Origin: Adlercreutzia sp. ZJ141
Lineage (GTDB): Bacteria > Actinomycetota > Coriobacteriia > Coriobacteriales > Eggerthellaceae
Length of the DNA: 64,000 nt
Reading direction: 5' to 3'
NCBI RefSeq assembly: GCF_011038965.1
Contig: NZ_JAAKEB010000003.1
Span: 92,314 to 156,313 of the forward strand
In this document: positions 41,366 to 50,929 of the stretch, piece by piece
Layout of the letters: every line of letters starts with the position of its first letter
How positions within the stretch are numbered: position 1 is the stretch's first letter
The notes under the pieces: generated by a model
Seen by the model: the letters and a program-made list of their open reading frames with translations, nothing else
What the model was told of the DNA's origin: nothing
The model's database searches: none
Made by a program: the position numbers and the translations under genes

Positions 41366-42802
41366 ATGAAAGGTCCGTACATGGTAGAGGGCACCATCGA
41401 GCAGGTTCACTTCATCGGTATTGGCGGCGTGGGCATGAGTGGTATCGCGCGCGTTGCCGCCGATCAGGGCATGAAGGTTTCCGGATCTGACTTGAAGGAC
41501 AGCCGATACACAAGTCAGCTGCGTGAAGCGGGTATTACGGTTCATATCGGCCATAATGAAGAGAATGTGCCTGCGGGCAATGTTGTCGTTGTTGTGTCGA
41601 CCGCTATCTCCAAGGATAACCCCGAATACGTTGCCGCTTCCCGTCGTGGTCTTCTCATTTGGCATCGTGCCCAGATGCTTGCCTACCTGGGGCGCGAGCT
41701 GAAAACTTTGGCGGTTACGGGCACGCATGGCAAAACGACCACCTCGAGCATGCTGGCCAGCGCCCTTGACGGGCTTGGGACTGACCCGACCTTCCTTATT
41801 GGAGGTATTGTGCGTGCCTACGGCACCAATGCCCATTCCGGCGGTGGTGAGCATTACGTTGTTGAAGCTGACGAAAGCGACAAGTCGTTTTCGCATCTGT
41901 CGCCGCAAGCCGTATTGGTTACGAACATTGAGGCCGATCATCTCGACCATTACCGCGACCTTGACGAGATCTATGAGAAATTCGATGCGTTCATGCGCTC
42001 GGTTCCTGAATGTGGCGGCCTTATTGTTGCGTGCGGCGATGACAAACCACTCGCGCGCTTGGCGCGCCAATCCGGTCGCGCAACATATACGTACGGCTTT
42101 GATGAGACGTGCGACGTTCGTATTGTCGACTACCGCCCCGATGGGGTGGGGAGCCTATTCGCTCTTGAATTGCCTGATGGGACACGCGTCGAAGGCGGCG
42201 TGCGGCAGAATCCTGGCGTGCATAATGTGCTCAATGCCGCCGGCGTCATCGCGCTTTTGTGGGCGCTGGGATTCGATGCGCAGTGCGCAGCGGCTCGTGT
42301 CGCCGAGTTCGCGGGCGTGCGTCGCAGGTTTGATCTTGTCGGCAAGGCCGATGGGGTGACGGTGGTTGATGACTACGCGCATCATCCCACCGAGATTGCG
42401 GCTACTATCCAAGCTGCCGCTGCACTCGATTTCAAGCGTGTACACGTGGTGTTTCAGCCGCATCGCTACTCGAGGGTAAAGCTGTTTGCTGAGGTGTTGC
42501 GTGACGAGTTCTCCCGCGCGTTTGACGCAGCGGACGATCTGTTGTTCACTGACGTGTTTCCGGCAGGCGAAGCTCCTGTTCCCGGGGTGACCGGTCAAAC
42601 ATTCTTGCAGGTGGTGCTCGATCATGAGGGGCATCCCGATGCTGAGTTCGTGCCCAACCGCGACGATGTGGTGCCTACCGTGCTAAATCGTGTGTCGGCG
42701 GGCGATTTGGTTATCACGATGGGTGCCGGCGACGTAACTGCGTTTGGCCCGATGATTGTTGAGGCACTGCGGCAACGCGAGGCCGCAGTTGGTGTGGAGT
42801 AA
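41366..42802 (+). CDS. murC: UDP-MurNAc-L-alanine ligase
   Basis: First amino-acid addition to UDP-MurNAc. 478 residues from the ATG at 41366; a second ATG at 41381 is also possible. Signatures: HFIGIGGVGMSGIA, ATP loop VTGTHGKTTTSSML, EADESDKSF, NIEADHLDHY and DDYAHHPTEIAATI. All ligase motifs are intact. Confidence 0.96.
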   Translation: MKGPYMVEGTIEQVHFIGIGGVGMSGIARVAADQGMKVSGSDLKDSRYTSQLREAGITVHIGHNEENVPAGNVVVVVSTAISKDNPEYVAASRRGLLIWHRAQMLAYLGRELKTLAVTGTHGKTTTSSMLASALDGLGTDPTFLIGGIVRAYGTNAHSGGGEHYVVEADESDKSFSHLSPQAVLVTNIEADHLDHYRDLDEIYEKFDAFMRSVPECGGLIVACGDDKPLARLARQSGRATYTYGFDETCDVRIVDYRPDGVGSLFALELPDGTRVEGGVRQNPGVHNVLNAAGVIALLWALGFDAQCAAARVAEFAGVRRRFDLVGKADGVTVVDDYAHHPTEIAATIQAAAALDFKRVHVVFQPHRYSRVKLFAEVLRDEFSRAFDAADDLLFTDVFPAGEAPVPGVTGQTFLQVVLDHEGHPDAEFVPNRDDVVPTVLNRVSAGDLVITMGAGDVTAFGPMIVEALRQREAAVGVE

Positions 42803-42815
42803 AGGGTTGCACCTG

Positions 42816-43742
42816 ATGCCACGCCATGCTTCATCGCCTTTGGATGCGTTGCTGGTTGATGGCTCGTTTGACGGCGAGCTTTTTCCGGGTGAGTATATGG
42901 CCCGACACACCACGTACCACATCGGAGGGCCGGTTCGATATTTCGTGCAGGTTGCTTCGCTTGGGTCGCTCAAGCGCCTGTTTGATGTGTGCGAACGTGA
43001 GGGTACGCCGTGTGTGGTCATTGGACGCGGGTCGAATCTGCTCGTCTCCGATAAGGGGTTTCCAGGTGTGGTTGTCACGCTCGGCCGCGACTTTCAGACG
43101 TGTCGCTACGACGAGAAGCTCAAGCGCTTCTTCGTTGGCGCTGGCGTGCCGCTGTCAAAGCTCGTTCAAAGTGCGTTTCGTCACTCGGTTGCCGGTCTGG
43201 AGTTTGCGGTGGGAACACCGGGATCGGTGGGTGGCGCCATTCGCATGAATGCGGGGTCCGATGAGGACTGGATCGGCTCGCGGGTGGTATCCGTCACTGT
43301 ACTTTCGCGTGCGGGTCAGCTCGTTCGCTATGAGGCCGCCGATCTTGGCTGGGGGTATCGCACCTCATCACTGCCTGACGATGAAATCATCGTCGAATGC
43401 GAACTTTCCGTAGAGCCGGCCGACCCGTTCTTCATCCGCGGTAAGATGGAGGCGTCGCTCGCGCGGCGAAAAGTCACGCAGCCGTTGGGGCAACCCTCAT
43501 GTGGAAGTGTGTTCCGCAACCCGAAGGGCGCATCTGCTGGTGCGCTCATCGAAGGATTGGGGCTGAAAGGGTTTCGCATTGGGGGTGCACAGGTGTCCGA
43601 CGTTCATGCGAATTTCATCGTGAATGCGGGCGATGCGACGGCGCGCGACGTCGTGGAGTTGATGAGATTGATTCAGGCGAAGGTGTATAAAGCGCATGGC
43701 ATCGAATTACAACCGGAAGTCCGCTTCCTCGGGTTCGCGTAA
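42816..43742 (+). CDS. murB: UDP-N-acetylenolpyruvoylglucosamine reductase
   Basis: FAD- and NADPH-dependent second step of UDP-MurNAc synthesis. 308 residues. Signatures: TTYHIGGPVRYFV, VIGRGSNLLVSD, GLEFAVGTPGSVGGAIRMNAG, GSVFRNPKGASAGALIEG and a late ELQPEVRFLG with the catalytic Glu. ATG at 42816 chosen with AAAGGG upstream; the frame also extends into the murC end. Confidence 0.95.
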   Translation: MPRHASSPLDALLVDGSFDGELFPGEYMARHTTYHIGGPVRYFVQVASLGSLKRLFDVCEREGTPCVVIGRGSNLLVSDKGFPGVVVTLGRDFQTCRYDEKLKRFFVGAGVPLSKLVQSAFRHSVAGLEFAVGTPGSVGGAIRMNAGSDEDWIGSRVVSVTVLSRAGQLVRYEAADLGWGYRTSSLPDDEIIVECELSVEPADPFFIRGKMEASLARRKVTQPLGQPSCGSVFRNPKGASAGALIEGLGLKGFRIGGAQVSDVHANFIVNAGDATARDVVELMRLIQAKVYKAHGIELQPEVRFLGFA

Positions 43743-44811
43743 GCCCCGCGGCCGCGCTGCGGGCGGCTACCGTGCGGCTCCGGCTGCCCGAACGGATGCG
43801 CGTTCCCAACGCAATGCTGCGCAAGGGTCTTTCCGTGCGTCTCGTGCAAATCCCGCGCCGCGCTCGAACCCTGTGCCGCGCGCAAATCCCGTGCCTCGCT
43901 CGAACCCTGTGCCGCGCGCAAACCTGAGTGGTTCATATCCGGGCGCTTCACGTGACGGCGTACATTTGCGGTCGGTTCGCGTGGGCGACGCGCGCGCTTC
44001 TCGGAACCGCCGCATGGGAAGTGCGAAGCCTTCTGCGCGCTCGTTCAATGTAATGCCCGTTTTTATTGCAGTGGGCGTTGTGGTAGCGGTACTGGTGGTT
44101 TCATTTTTGGTGCTGCGCGCCTCGAATGTGTTTGAAATTGAGGACGTTTCGGTGACGGGTGTCGAACACCTTACGTCTGAGGAAATGATGGCACTTATTG
44201 CCGTACCCGAAGGCGCCACGCTTTTGCAGGTGGACAAGAAAGGCATTGAGGATCGGCTCCTCAAAGATGCCTGGATTGAAAAGGCGAAGGTAAGTGCGGC
44301 CTTTCCTCACACATTGAAGGTAGAGGTTACCGAGCGCGTTATTCGTGCTGTGGTGGAGGTTCCCTCAGAAGATGGCTCGGAGGTGAAGCGGTGGGCTATC
44401 GCGTCGGACGGCATGTGGCTTATGCCCATTCCTGATCAGGATTCCGAAGCGGGTAGAAAGACTAGTCAGCAGATCTACGACGACATAGCCGCCGCGCTGG
44501 TTATCACCGATGTGCCATATAGCACCAAACCCGAGATGGGAACCTACTGCAACGATCCGAACGTGACGAACGCCCTCGAAGTAGTGGTGGGACTTACCAC
44601 CGACTTATCTGACCAGGTGAAGTCGGTTGCTGCAACGGAAACGGAGTCTACTACCATCACGCTCGACAACGGCATCGAGATTGTATTTGGTTCCTCAGAT
44701 AACATTCGCGACAAGGAGCGGGTGTGTTTAAAAATCATGGAGGAATACGAAGGATCGCTTGCTTACATCAACGTATCCGACCCGAAGTCGCCCACGTGGC
44801 GCGCGCTGTAG
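43696..44811 (+). CDS. ftsQ: Division protein FtsQ with repetitive N-terminal tail
   Basis: A 371-residue bitopic protein. A ~118-residue basic, Pro/Arg/Asn-rich cytoplasmic tail contains alternating NPVPRAN / NPVPRSN repeats (residues ~51-77). One membrane segment follows (VMPVFIAVGVVVAVLVV), then the POTRA domain (FEIEDVSVTGVEHLTSEEMM) and the FtsQ beta domain. It overlaps the end of murB by 47 bases in a different frame, with GAAGGTG before the ATG. No ftsA follows. Confidence 0.92.
   Translation: MASNYNRKSASSGSRKPRGRAAGGYRAAPAARTDARSQRNAAQGSFRASRANPAPRSNPVPRANPVPRSNPVPRANLSGSYPGASRDGVHLRSVRVGDARASRNRRMGSAKPSARSFNVMPVFIAVGVVVAVLVVSFLVLRASNVFEIEDVSVTGVEHLTSEEMMALIAVPEGATLLQVDKKGIEDRLLKDAWIEKAKVSAAFPHTLKVEVTERVIRAVVEVPSEDGSEVKRWAIASDGMWLMPIPDQDSEAGRKTSQQIYDDIAAALVITDVPYSTKPEMGTYCNDPNVTNALEVVVGLTTDLSDQVKSVAATETESTTITLDNGIEIVFGSSDNIRDKERVCLKIMEEYEGSLAYINVSDPKSPTWRAL
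43850..43925 (+). repeat. Tandem repeat encoding NPVPR units in ftsQ
   Basis: About three and a half copies of a ~21-base unit (AACCCTGTGCCGCGCGCAAA and variants TCGAACCC...). It encodes the alternating RSN/RAN repeats of the FtsQ tail and is a site where length may vary by slippage. Confidence 0.7.
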
Positions 44812-44897
44812 ACTTGTGGCATGTGTGTCTGTATGCCTGTGTATGCCTGTGCGCGCGCGAAATGTGATGGGTATACGTTCACTCACCTGCACTTGTT

Positions 44898-44925
44898 TTG
44901 CAAATGGGAACGCATCGTGTACAAT
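44898..44925 (+). promoter_or_regulatory. Promoter of ftsZ
   Basis: TTGCAA (44898-44903), 16-bp spacer, TACAAT (44920-44925), in the 198-base gap after ftsQ. It would give ftsZ its own transcript, in addition to any read-through from the dcw cluster. Confidence 0.65.
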
Positions 44926-45009
44926 AACCGCACGTAGGCGCGCGCAGGTGTGCCTGGGAAACGGAGAACTGAGACGCAGCAGACTCGAATGCAGCATGTG
45001 GAGGATACG

Positions 45010-46158
45010 ATGTCCAATAGAATAGGTTCCGAGCATTTGGCGGTTATCAAGGTTGTAGGTGTCGGTGGCGGTGGCACCAACGCCGTGAACCGCATGGTGG
45101 AAGCGGGCGTGAAAGGCGTCGAGTTCATTGCCGTGAACACCGACCGCCAGGCTCTGCTCATGTCGGATGCCGACAAGACCATCCATATCGGCGAAGAACT
45201 CACGCGCGGGCTGGGAGCTGGCGCGAACCCCGAGGTTGGGTGCCAGGCAGCTGAGGAAAGTCGCGCGGACATCCGCGAAGCGCTCGCCGAGGCCGACATG
45301 GTGTTTGTCACCGCCGGTGAAGGTGGCGGCACGGGTACGGGCGCAGCACCCATTATCGCTGAGATTGCGCGTGAAGAAATTGGCGCGTTGACGGTTGGTG
45401 TGGTCACCAAACCGTTCTCGTTCGAGGGACGCACCCGCCGCAACCAGGCTGAGCAGGGTGTGGCGTTACTCAGCCAGAAGGTTGACACGCTCATCGTCAT
45501 CCCGAACGATCGTTTGCTTGAGATCGTCGACAAGAAGACGAGCATGCTCGATGCATTCCGTATTGCCGACGACACGCTTCGCCAGGGTATTCAGGGCGTT
45601 ACCGATCTCATCACCATTCCCGGTCTTATCAATCTCGACTTCGCCGATATTCGCACCGTTATGAAGGATGCCGGCACAGCCATGATGGGCATCGGCATTG
45701 CTTCTGGCGAAAACCGAGCGCTTGAGGCTGCTCAGCAGGCGACGAACTCGAACCTGCTCGAGGCTTCCATTGCGGGTGCTTCGCGTGTGTTGTTCTCCAT
45801 CGCCGGTAGCCCCGATCTTACGCTGACCGAGGTCGACGCTGCTGCGCGTACGGTGGAAGCGTGCGCCGATGAGAATGCCAACATCATTTATGGCCAGATT
45901 ATTGATGAGGGTATGGGTGATGCTGTTCGTATCACCGTCATCGCAACTGGCTTTCAGTCTTCGCAGCCGCGTCAGTCTTCCATAGACTTTGCCTCGCAGC
46001 GCAAGGACCTGTTTGCTTCTACAGCAGCTACGTCCGCAGCGGCAGCTTCCGCTGCGGTTCCCTCGGTGCCGGTTACCTATGCTTCCCCTGCTCCGTCCCC
46101 TGCTGGTCGTTTTGCTGATGAGGACTACATTCCCGACTTTCTGAAGCGTCAGCGCTAG
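45010..46158 (+). CDS. ftsZ: Cell-division tubulin homologue FtsZ
   Basis: GTPase that forms the division ring. 382 residues. Signatures: [22 protein letters not shown], the tubulin motif [11 protein letters not shown] (residues ~105-115) and [11 protein letters not shown]. The C-terminal peptide is [13 protein letters not shown], a typical actinobacterial tail for SepF binding. ATG at 45010 with GGAGG upstream. Confidence 0.98.
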   Translation: MSNRIGSEHLAVIKVVGVGGGGTNAVNRMVEAGVKGVEFIAVNTDRQALLMSDADKTIHIGEELTRGLGAGANPEVGCQAAEESRADIREALAEADMVFVTAGEGGGTGTGAAPIIAEIAREEIGALTVGVVTKPFSFEGRTRRNQAEQGVALLSQKVDTLIVIPNDRLLEIVDKKTSMLDAFRIADDTLRQGIQGVTDLITIPGLINLDFADIRTVMKDAGTAMMGIGIASGENRALEAAQQATNSNLLEASIAGASRVLFSIAGSPDLTLTEVDAAARTVEACADENANIIYGQIIDEGMGDAVRITVIATGFQSSQPRQSSIDFASQRKDLFASTAATSAAAASAAVPSVPVTYASPAPSPAGRFADEDYIPDFLKRQR

Positions 46159-46168
46159 CGAGCCGTTG

Positions 46169-47017
46169 ATGGGTCGCATGCTGGATGCGCTTCCGCAACC
46201 GCATTTGAACGCGCGCCATTTCGGCGCGCGTTCCTTATGCGTGCTGACCGATGATGCACTGTTCGATACATGTGGAGTGCGCATCGCGTTTTCTAGTCGC
46301 GATGGCGGGGTAAGCGAAAGCCCGTATCGTTCGCTCAACCTGGGATCGCACGTTGGTGACAATCCGCAGGCAGTGCAAGAAAACCGTGCAGTGCTGCTTG
46401 AGGCACTTGGTGCGGCCGATGTGCGTCTGATTATGCCCAATCAGGTACACGGCACCACAGTGGTGGTTGTTGACAACCCAAGCGCCGCTGCATTTGATCG
46501 TGCGACGGATGAGGCGCAGGAGGGAGCCGATGCAATTGTGGTCGCCGTACCGCGAACAGCAGCACTTCTGTGTTTCGCCGATTGTGTGCCGGTTATTGTG
46601 GTGTCACCATCGGGGGCATTCGTAGTTGCCCATGCCGGGTGGCGCGGCGCGCTTGCCGGTGTGGCGGCATGTGCGGTGCAGCAGCTCGTTCACGCCTGTG
46701 AGCGGCAGGGGGGATGCACTGACCCTTCTCGTTATAATGCCTACATTGGGCCACATATCGGCGCGGAATGCTTCGAGACAGGCGATGATGTGCGAGCTCG
46801 TTTTCGCGAGCGCTACGGCGAAGCGTGCCTTGTGGGCGAGCGTAACGTCGATCTTAACCGCGCACTTGCGATCAATTTGGGCGAGGCTGGCGTGTCACTG
46901 GATCGTATCGCTCATGCCCGGGTATGTACGGTGTGCCGGTCGGATGAGTATTATTCCTATCGCGCCGAGGGCGGTGTTTGTGGTCGTCACGGTGCCATTG
47001 CATTCAAGGAGGACTGA
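46169..47017 (+). CDS. pgeF: YfiH/PgeF multicopper-type peptidoglycan-editing factor
   Basis: LACC1/YfiH family protein; members act on purine nucleosides or edit misincorporated peptidoglycan. Signatures: FSSRDGGVSESPYRSLNLGSHVGD (split), QVHGTTVV, ADCVPVIVVSP and VAHAGWRGALAG, with the zinc-site His and Cys residues. 282 residues from the ATG at 46169; a TTG one codon upstream and an ATG at 46178 are alternatives. Standard position between ftsZ and yggS. Confidence 0.9.
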   Translation: MGRMLDALPQPHLNARHFGARSLCVLTDDALFDTCGVRIAFSSRDGGVSESPYRSLNLGSHVGDNPQAVQENRAVLLEALGAADVRLIMPNQVHGTTVVVVDNPSAAAFDRATDEAQEGADAIVVAVPRTAALLCFADCVPVIVVSPSGAFVVAHAGWRGALAGVAACAVQQLVHACERQGGCTDPSRYNAYIGPHIGAECFETGDDVRARFRERYGEACLVGERNVDLNRALAINLGEAGVSLDRIAHARVCTVCRSDEYYSYRAEGGVCGRHGAIAFKED

Positions 47018-47022
47018 TTAGT

Positions 47023-47718
47023 ATGGGGTTTGCCCAGCGATACAACTCGACGCTCGCCGAGGTTGCTGCATGCTGTGCGGCGGTTGGTCGTGACGCATCG
47101 GAGGTGCGGGTGTTGGCGGTATCGAAGACGGTTGGTCCCGATGATGTCGCTTTGGCGGTGCGGGCTGGTGCGCATGACTTCGGAGAAAATCGCCCCGACG
47201 CCATCATGGCGAAACACGATGTCTTTCCCAACGAAACCTGGCATTTTATTGGGAATATTCAGTCGCGACGCATCCCTGATATTGTGCGGTGTGCCTCGCT
47301 CATTCATTCGCTTGACGATGAGAGCCATGCGCGCAAGATCAATGATGCGGCGGCGTCGTTGGGCAAGGTGCAGGATGTGCTTATCGAAGTAAACGTTTCG
47401 GGGGAGGAAAGTAAGGGCGGGCTTGCGCCCGATGACGTCTTCGATATGGTCGCCCTTTGCACGCAGCTGCCATGCGTGCGTGTGCGGGGACTCATGACCA
47501 TGGCTCCGCAAGGTGACGCTTCGGTGGCTCGCCAGACCTTCGATGGTCTAGCGAGCTTGCATCAAACAATCCGATCGCAGCTCACCGGCCCCGATTTCCA
47601 AGCGTTCAATGATCTTTCTATGGGCATGAGCGAAGATTGGCGCGAAGCTGTTGCAGCGGGCGCTACCATTGTTCGCATTGGTCGTGCGCTGTTCAGCGAC
47701 GAGTTCGACGTCGTGTAG
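47023..47718 (+). CDS. yggS: PLP homeostasis protein YggS
   Basis: PLP-binding protein of the alanine racemase N-terminal fold. The PLP lysine is in AVSKTVGPDD, and GENRPDAIMAK, WHFIGNIQSRR and LSMGMSEDWREAVAAGATIVRIG complete the family pattern. 231 residues; AAGGAGG just before the ATG at 47023. Confidence 0.95.
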   Translation: MGFAQRYNSTLAEVAACCAAVGRDASEVRVLAVSKTVGPDDVALAVRAGAHDFGENRPDAIMAKHDVFPNETWHFIGNIQSRRIPDIVRCASLIHSLDDESHARKINDAAASLGKVQDVLIEVNVSGEESKGGLAPDDVFDMVALCTQLPCVRVRGLMTMAPQGDASVARQTFDGLASLHQTIRSQLTGPDFQAFNDLSMGMSEDWREAVAAGATIVRIGRALFSDEFDVV

Positions 47719-47792
47719 CAGCGTTTCCGTCTGCGCGCGATGGGCTTTTCCGCGCACCGTGCGCATCGATTCGAACGAAGCGAAGGTTTATC

Positions 47793-48710
47793 ATGGATCT
47801 GCCAAAGATGTCACTGTCGGACGGCGGTATGCTGGACGGCATCAAGGCCAAGTTCGGTTTTTCGTCTCGTCAATCCTACGATGATGGCTACTACGATGAC
47901 GATTACGACGACTACAATGATTACGGTGCTGACTACGATGATTACGGCGAATACGGCGACGGTGGCTATGGTCAGCCCGCTGACGATGCGGCGTCCCGCT
48001 ATGAGCCTCATCACACGGTGAGCACGCGGTCAGCTTCGGCGTACTCACGTTCGGGATCGCGTCCGCGTTTGGTATCTATTGACGACGTGCGTGCACGTAC
48101 GCAAGTTCCCGATTCCCTGAATCGCGATCCGTTGCCGCCGCGCCACGTAACCTCTCCGGCAGCCACTCGTATCGGGGCGTTTCGCGGCAATCGCACGGTG
48201 ATTGACGGTACGCTGCCCTCAACGGCCGACTCCATTGCAGAAGCGCAGGCGATATCAGCCAAGGCTATGGCGGGCAGGGAGCGTTCGGAGAGCCTTGATA
48301 ACTTGTTCGCTTCAACGGCGGAAGCTGCCGCGGCATCCGCGTCAGCGGCTGCACCTACACCTTCGACGTCGGAAAAGCGTAGCTCGCGCGGCTTCGATCC
48401 GTACGAGGCGTATTCGGGATCGGGTGCTGCACGTCACGTTCCCACGCGTTCGGTGACGGTAATCAAGCCCATGAGTTACGGCGAGGCTGAACGTGTGGCG
48501 AAGAGCCTGAAAGCGGGCGATGCGGTGGTGTTGGCGTTGCGTAACACTCCCGAACCGCTGGTGAAGCGGCTGCTGGATTTCTCGTTTGGCGTCGCGAGTG
48601 CGCTCGATGCGAGCGTTGATTGCATTGCCGATAAAGTGTTTGCGCTTACGAAGGGCGCGGCGCTGTCGGAAAGCGAGCGGACCGACCTACGCAACCAAGG
48701 GGTGATCTAG
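47793..48710 (+). CDS. sepF: FtsZ membrane anchor SepF with long acidic linker
   Basis: A 305-residue SepF. The C-terminal SepF core is clear: VTVIKPMSYGEAERVAKSLKAGDAVVLAL (split) and RLLDFSFGVASALDASVDCI. The N-terminus MDLPKMSLSDGGMLDGIKAKFGF can form the membrane-binding helix. Between them is an exceptionally Asp/Tyr-rich stretch (residues ~30-60, DDGYYDDDYDDYNDYG) and a long Ser/Ala linker, making the protein about 1.5 to 2 times the usual length. In bacteria without FtsA, SepF is the FtsZ anchor. ATG at 47793; the longer frame is not coding. Confidence 0.93.
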   Translation: MDLPKMSLSDGGMLDGIKAKFGFSSRQSYDDGYYDDDYDDYNDYGADYDDYGEYGDGGYGQPADDAASRYEPHHTVSTRSASAYSRSGSRPRLVSIDDVRARTQVPDSLNRDPLPPRHVTSPAATRIGAFRGNRTVIDGTLPSTADSIAEAQAISAKAMAGRERSESLDNLFASTAEAAAASASAAAPTPSTSEKRSSRGFDPYEAYSGSGAARHVPTRSVTVIKPMSYGEAERVAKSLKAGDAVVLALRNTPEPLVKRLLDFSFGVASALDASVDCIADKVFALTKGAALSESERTDLRNQGVI

Positions 48711-48711
48711 C

Positions 48712-49560
48712 ATGGCGCGCGTGCCGCGCCGGATTGCCGTTATCGGCGGTGGCAAGATGGGGGAAGCCATCTTCGGTGGCTGGATTGCTAGCACTCAAGA
48801 TGCGGCCGCTCATCTTGTTCCGGAGTCGTTTAGTATCGCCGATCCGGGGAATGAACGGCGTGCATATTTGTCCGAGCACTACGGCGTTTCGTGCGTGGAG
48901 GCGGCTTCACAGGTGCCTTTTGTACCCGATATGGTTGTTCTTGCAGTGAAGCCTCAGGTGATGATGAGCGTGCTTGATGAGATCTGCAGCGAGGATCGCT
49001 ATGCCGGTGGTGCGCAAGGTCCTTTGTTCGTGAGTATTGCTGCAGGTCTTTCGACTGAGCGCCTGGAAACGAGGTTGCCGCATGATGCGCGCTTAGTACG
49101 TGTTATGCCCAATACTCCACTCATGGTGGGGCAGGGGGCAAGCGGCGTATGTGGTGGTTCGCAATGCAGCGATGACGACGTGCAGCTTGTTCAGCAGCTG
49201 TTCGAGTGTTTAGGCCGTGCGTTTGTGGTTCCCGAAAAATCGATGGACGCTATCGGTGCTATTAGCGGGTCAGGTCCGGCCTATGTTGCTTCCATGATCG
49301 AGATGGTGCGCGATGCAGGAGAAAAGCACGGTCTTGATCCAGCATTTTCCGAGGTGTTGTTTTTGCAAACGGTGCTGGGGACGGCGCAACTCATGAACGA
49401 GCGGGGGCAAACCGCCGAACAGACAAGAATTGCGGTATGTAGTCCCGGCGGTACGACGTTAGCTGCACTCGATGCTATGAACAGGGAAAACATTGCTACA
49501 GCTTACCAGGCCGGAGTGGATGCGGCCGTCGCGCGTTCGAAGGAGCTTGCATTATGCTAA
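48712..49560 (+). CDS. proC: Pyrroline-5-carboxylate reductase
   Basis: Final step of proline synthesis. N-terminal Rossmann motif VIGGGKMGEAIFGGW, then VLAVKPQVM, RVMPNTPLMVGQGASGV and the C-terminal SGSGPAYVASMIE and SPGGTTLAALDAM blocks. 282 residues. It overlaps yggT by seven bases. It complements proBA at the left end. Confidence 0.96.
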   Translation: MARVPRRIAVIGGGKMGEAIFGGWIASTQDAAAHLVPESFSIADPGNERRAYLSEHYGVSCVEAASQVPFVPDMVVLAVKPQVMMSVLDEICSEDRYAGGAQGPLFVSIAAGLSTERLETRLPHDARLVRVMPNTPLMVGQGASGVCGGSQCSDDDVQLVQQLFECLGRAFVVPEKSMDAIGAISGSGPAYVASMIEMVRDAGEKHGLDPAFSEVLFLQTVLGTAQLMNERGQTAEQTRIAVCSPGGTTLAALDAMNRENIATAYQAGVDAAVARSKELALC

Positions 49561-49808
49561 GTGGTCTTATTGTGTCCGTCGCCGAGATTTACAGTCTCGC
49601 CATTGTGGTGTACGTGCTGTTCTCGTGGTTTCCGTCACCGCGCGGGGTAATAGCCGATATATATGCGGCACTCGGCAAATTGTGCGATCCGTATTTGAAC
49701 CTGTTCAAGCGTTTGATACCCCCTATTGGAGGTATGGTGGACGTTACCCCCATTATCGCGCTGCTTGTATTACAATTTGGGGCGAGCCTTATCGCTCGTC
49801 TGCTTTAG
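49554..49808 (+). CDS. yggT: YggT family membrane protein
   Basis: An 84-residue two-helix membrane protein with the block YVLFSWFP and, after it, DPYLNLFKRLIPPIGGMVDVTPIIALLVL (split), which defines YggT. Usual position between sepF/proC and divIVA. It probably supports envelope growth; function is not settled in the family. Confidence 0.92.
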   Translation: MLSGLIVSVAEIYSLAIVVYVLFSWFPSPRGVIADIYAALGKLCDPYLNLFKRLIPPIGGMVDVTPIIALLVLQFGASLIARLL

Positions 49809-49861
49809 CATGGCCATTCGCGTAACCACGGGGTGTTGCGCGTGACGAAAGGGAACATCAG

Positions 49862-50731
49862 ATGGCAATCACGGCCGAAGACATTCACAATCAAAGCTTC
49901 TCTATTGATCGCAAGGGTTACGATGTCGACGAAGTTGACGTGTTTCTTGAGCGCGTCGCCGACGAGATCGATCAGATGAATGGTTTGATCGCACATCTTG
50001 AAGATCAGCTTGAGAACAGCTACGTTGAAGACGAGAATCGCTTCGATGGTTTCGACACCCCGGCTACGATCGAGCCGCTTGAGGAAGAAATCGAAGTGGT
50101 TGAAGAGGTTGCTCCTGTTGCGGTTGAGGTTGCGCCGGCTGCTCCTGTTGTCAGCGAGAGTGAAGCCGAAAAGGACGCTCGTATTGCTGAACTCGAACGC
50201 CAGCTCGCGGAAAAGCGCGCCGATGACAATGCTATCTCGCAGGCGCTCATCATCGCGCAGCGTTCGGCTGACGAGATCATCGCCAACGCGAAGGGCGAGG
50301 CGGCTGACATTGTGGCGAACGCCCGTGCCGAGCGCGATCGTATCCTCGATAAGGCCGAGATCGAGCGCCAGAAGGTGCAAGACGCCATCTCGCAGCTGGA
50401 GGACAGCCGTGAGGAAATCCGTGGCGACTACCAAGATATGCTCACCGACTTCATCACCGATGCTTCGCGTCGTTTGGCAGAAATCGGCGGAACCAACCCG
50501 CTTGCAAGCGCTCACGCTCGTTTGACTCCTGCGCGTGCAGACGTAGAACCCGAGCTGCCTGCTTTGGTGACAGGTCAGGCGCCCATTGCTGACGCACCCG
50601 TTGCCTACACGGTTCCTCAGGCGACAGCTGGTGTTATTCCTGCAGCTGCCACACCTGTTGCATCTGTTGTCGAGAAGGACTTCTCGGGCTTCGGCGATGC
50701 TGATGACTTCGAGTTCGACGAAATCGACTAG
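49862..50731 (+). CDS. divIVA: DivIVA / Wag31 polar growth and division protein
   Basis: The N-terminal membrane-curvature domain is clear (TAEDIHNQSFSIDRKGYDVDEVDVFLERVADE, split). Two coiled-coil stretches follow (residues ~25-55 and ~100-185: EKDARIAELERQLAEKR, AERDRILDKAEIERQKVQDAI) with an acidic linker between. The tail ends in acidic FGDADDFEFDEID. 289 residues. It closes the division cluster and is followed by a terminator. Confidence 0.94.
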   Translation: MAITAEDIHNQSFSIDRKGYDVDEVDVFLERVADEIDQMNGLIAHLEDQLENSYVEDENRFDGFDTPATIEPLEEEIEVVEEVAPVAVEVAPAAPVVSESEAEKDARIAELERQLAEKRADDNAISQALIIAQRSADEIIANAKGEAADIVANARAERDRILDKAEIERQKVQDAISQLEDSREEIRGDYQDMLTDFITDASRRLAEIGGTNPLASAHARLTPARADVEPELPALVTGQAPIADAPVAYTVPQATAGVIPAAATPVASVVEKDFSGFGDADDFEFDEID

Positions 50732-50798
50732 AAGCACAATCAAGCGCGGTTGAGCGCGGAAGAACGGCGGGGTGTTTCGGCTCCGCTCAGGTGAATTC

Positions 50799-50824
50799 AA
50801 AGCGCCTCCCTGCGGGGCGCTTTT
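50799..50824 (+). terminator. Terminator after divIVA
   Basis: AAAGCGCC / GGCGCTTT stem with a C/G-rich inner stem, then TTTTGCTTT. Confidence 0.85.
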
Positions 50825-50929
50825 GCTTTCCGGGTAGCCGGGAAGGGCTGAATGCGAATTAGTCGGCATTGTATCCGAATGAGATGGCCCGCACGACGTT
50901 GATGAGGGTTGATGAGGGAAGAAGGATAG

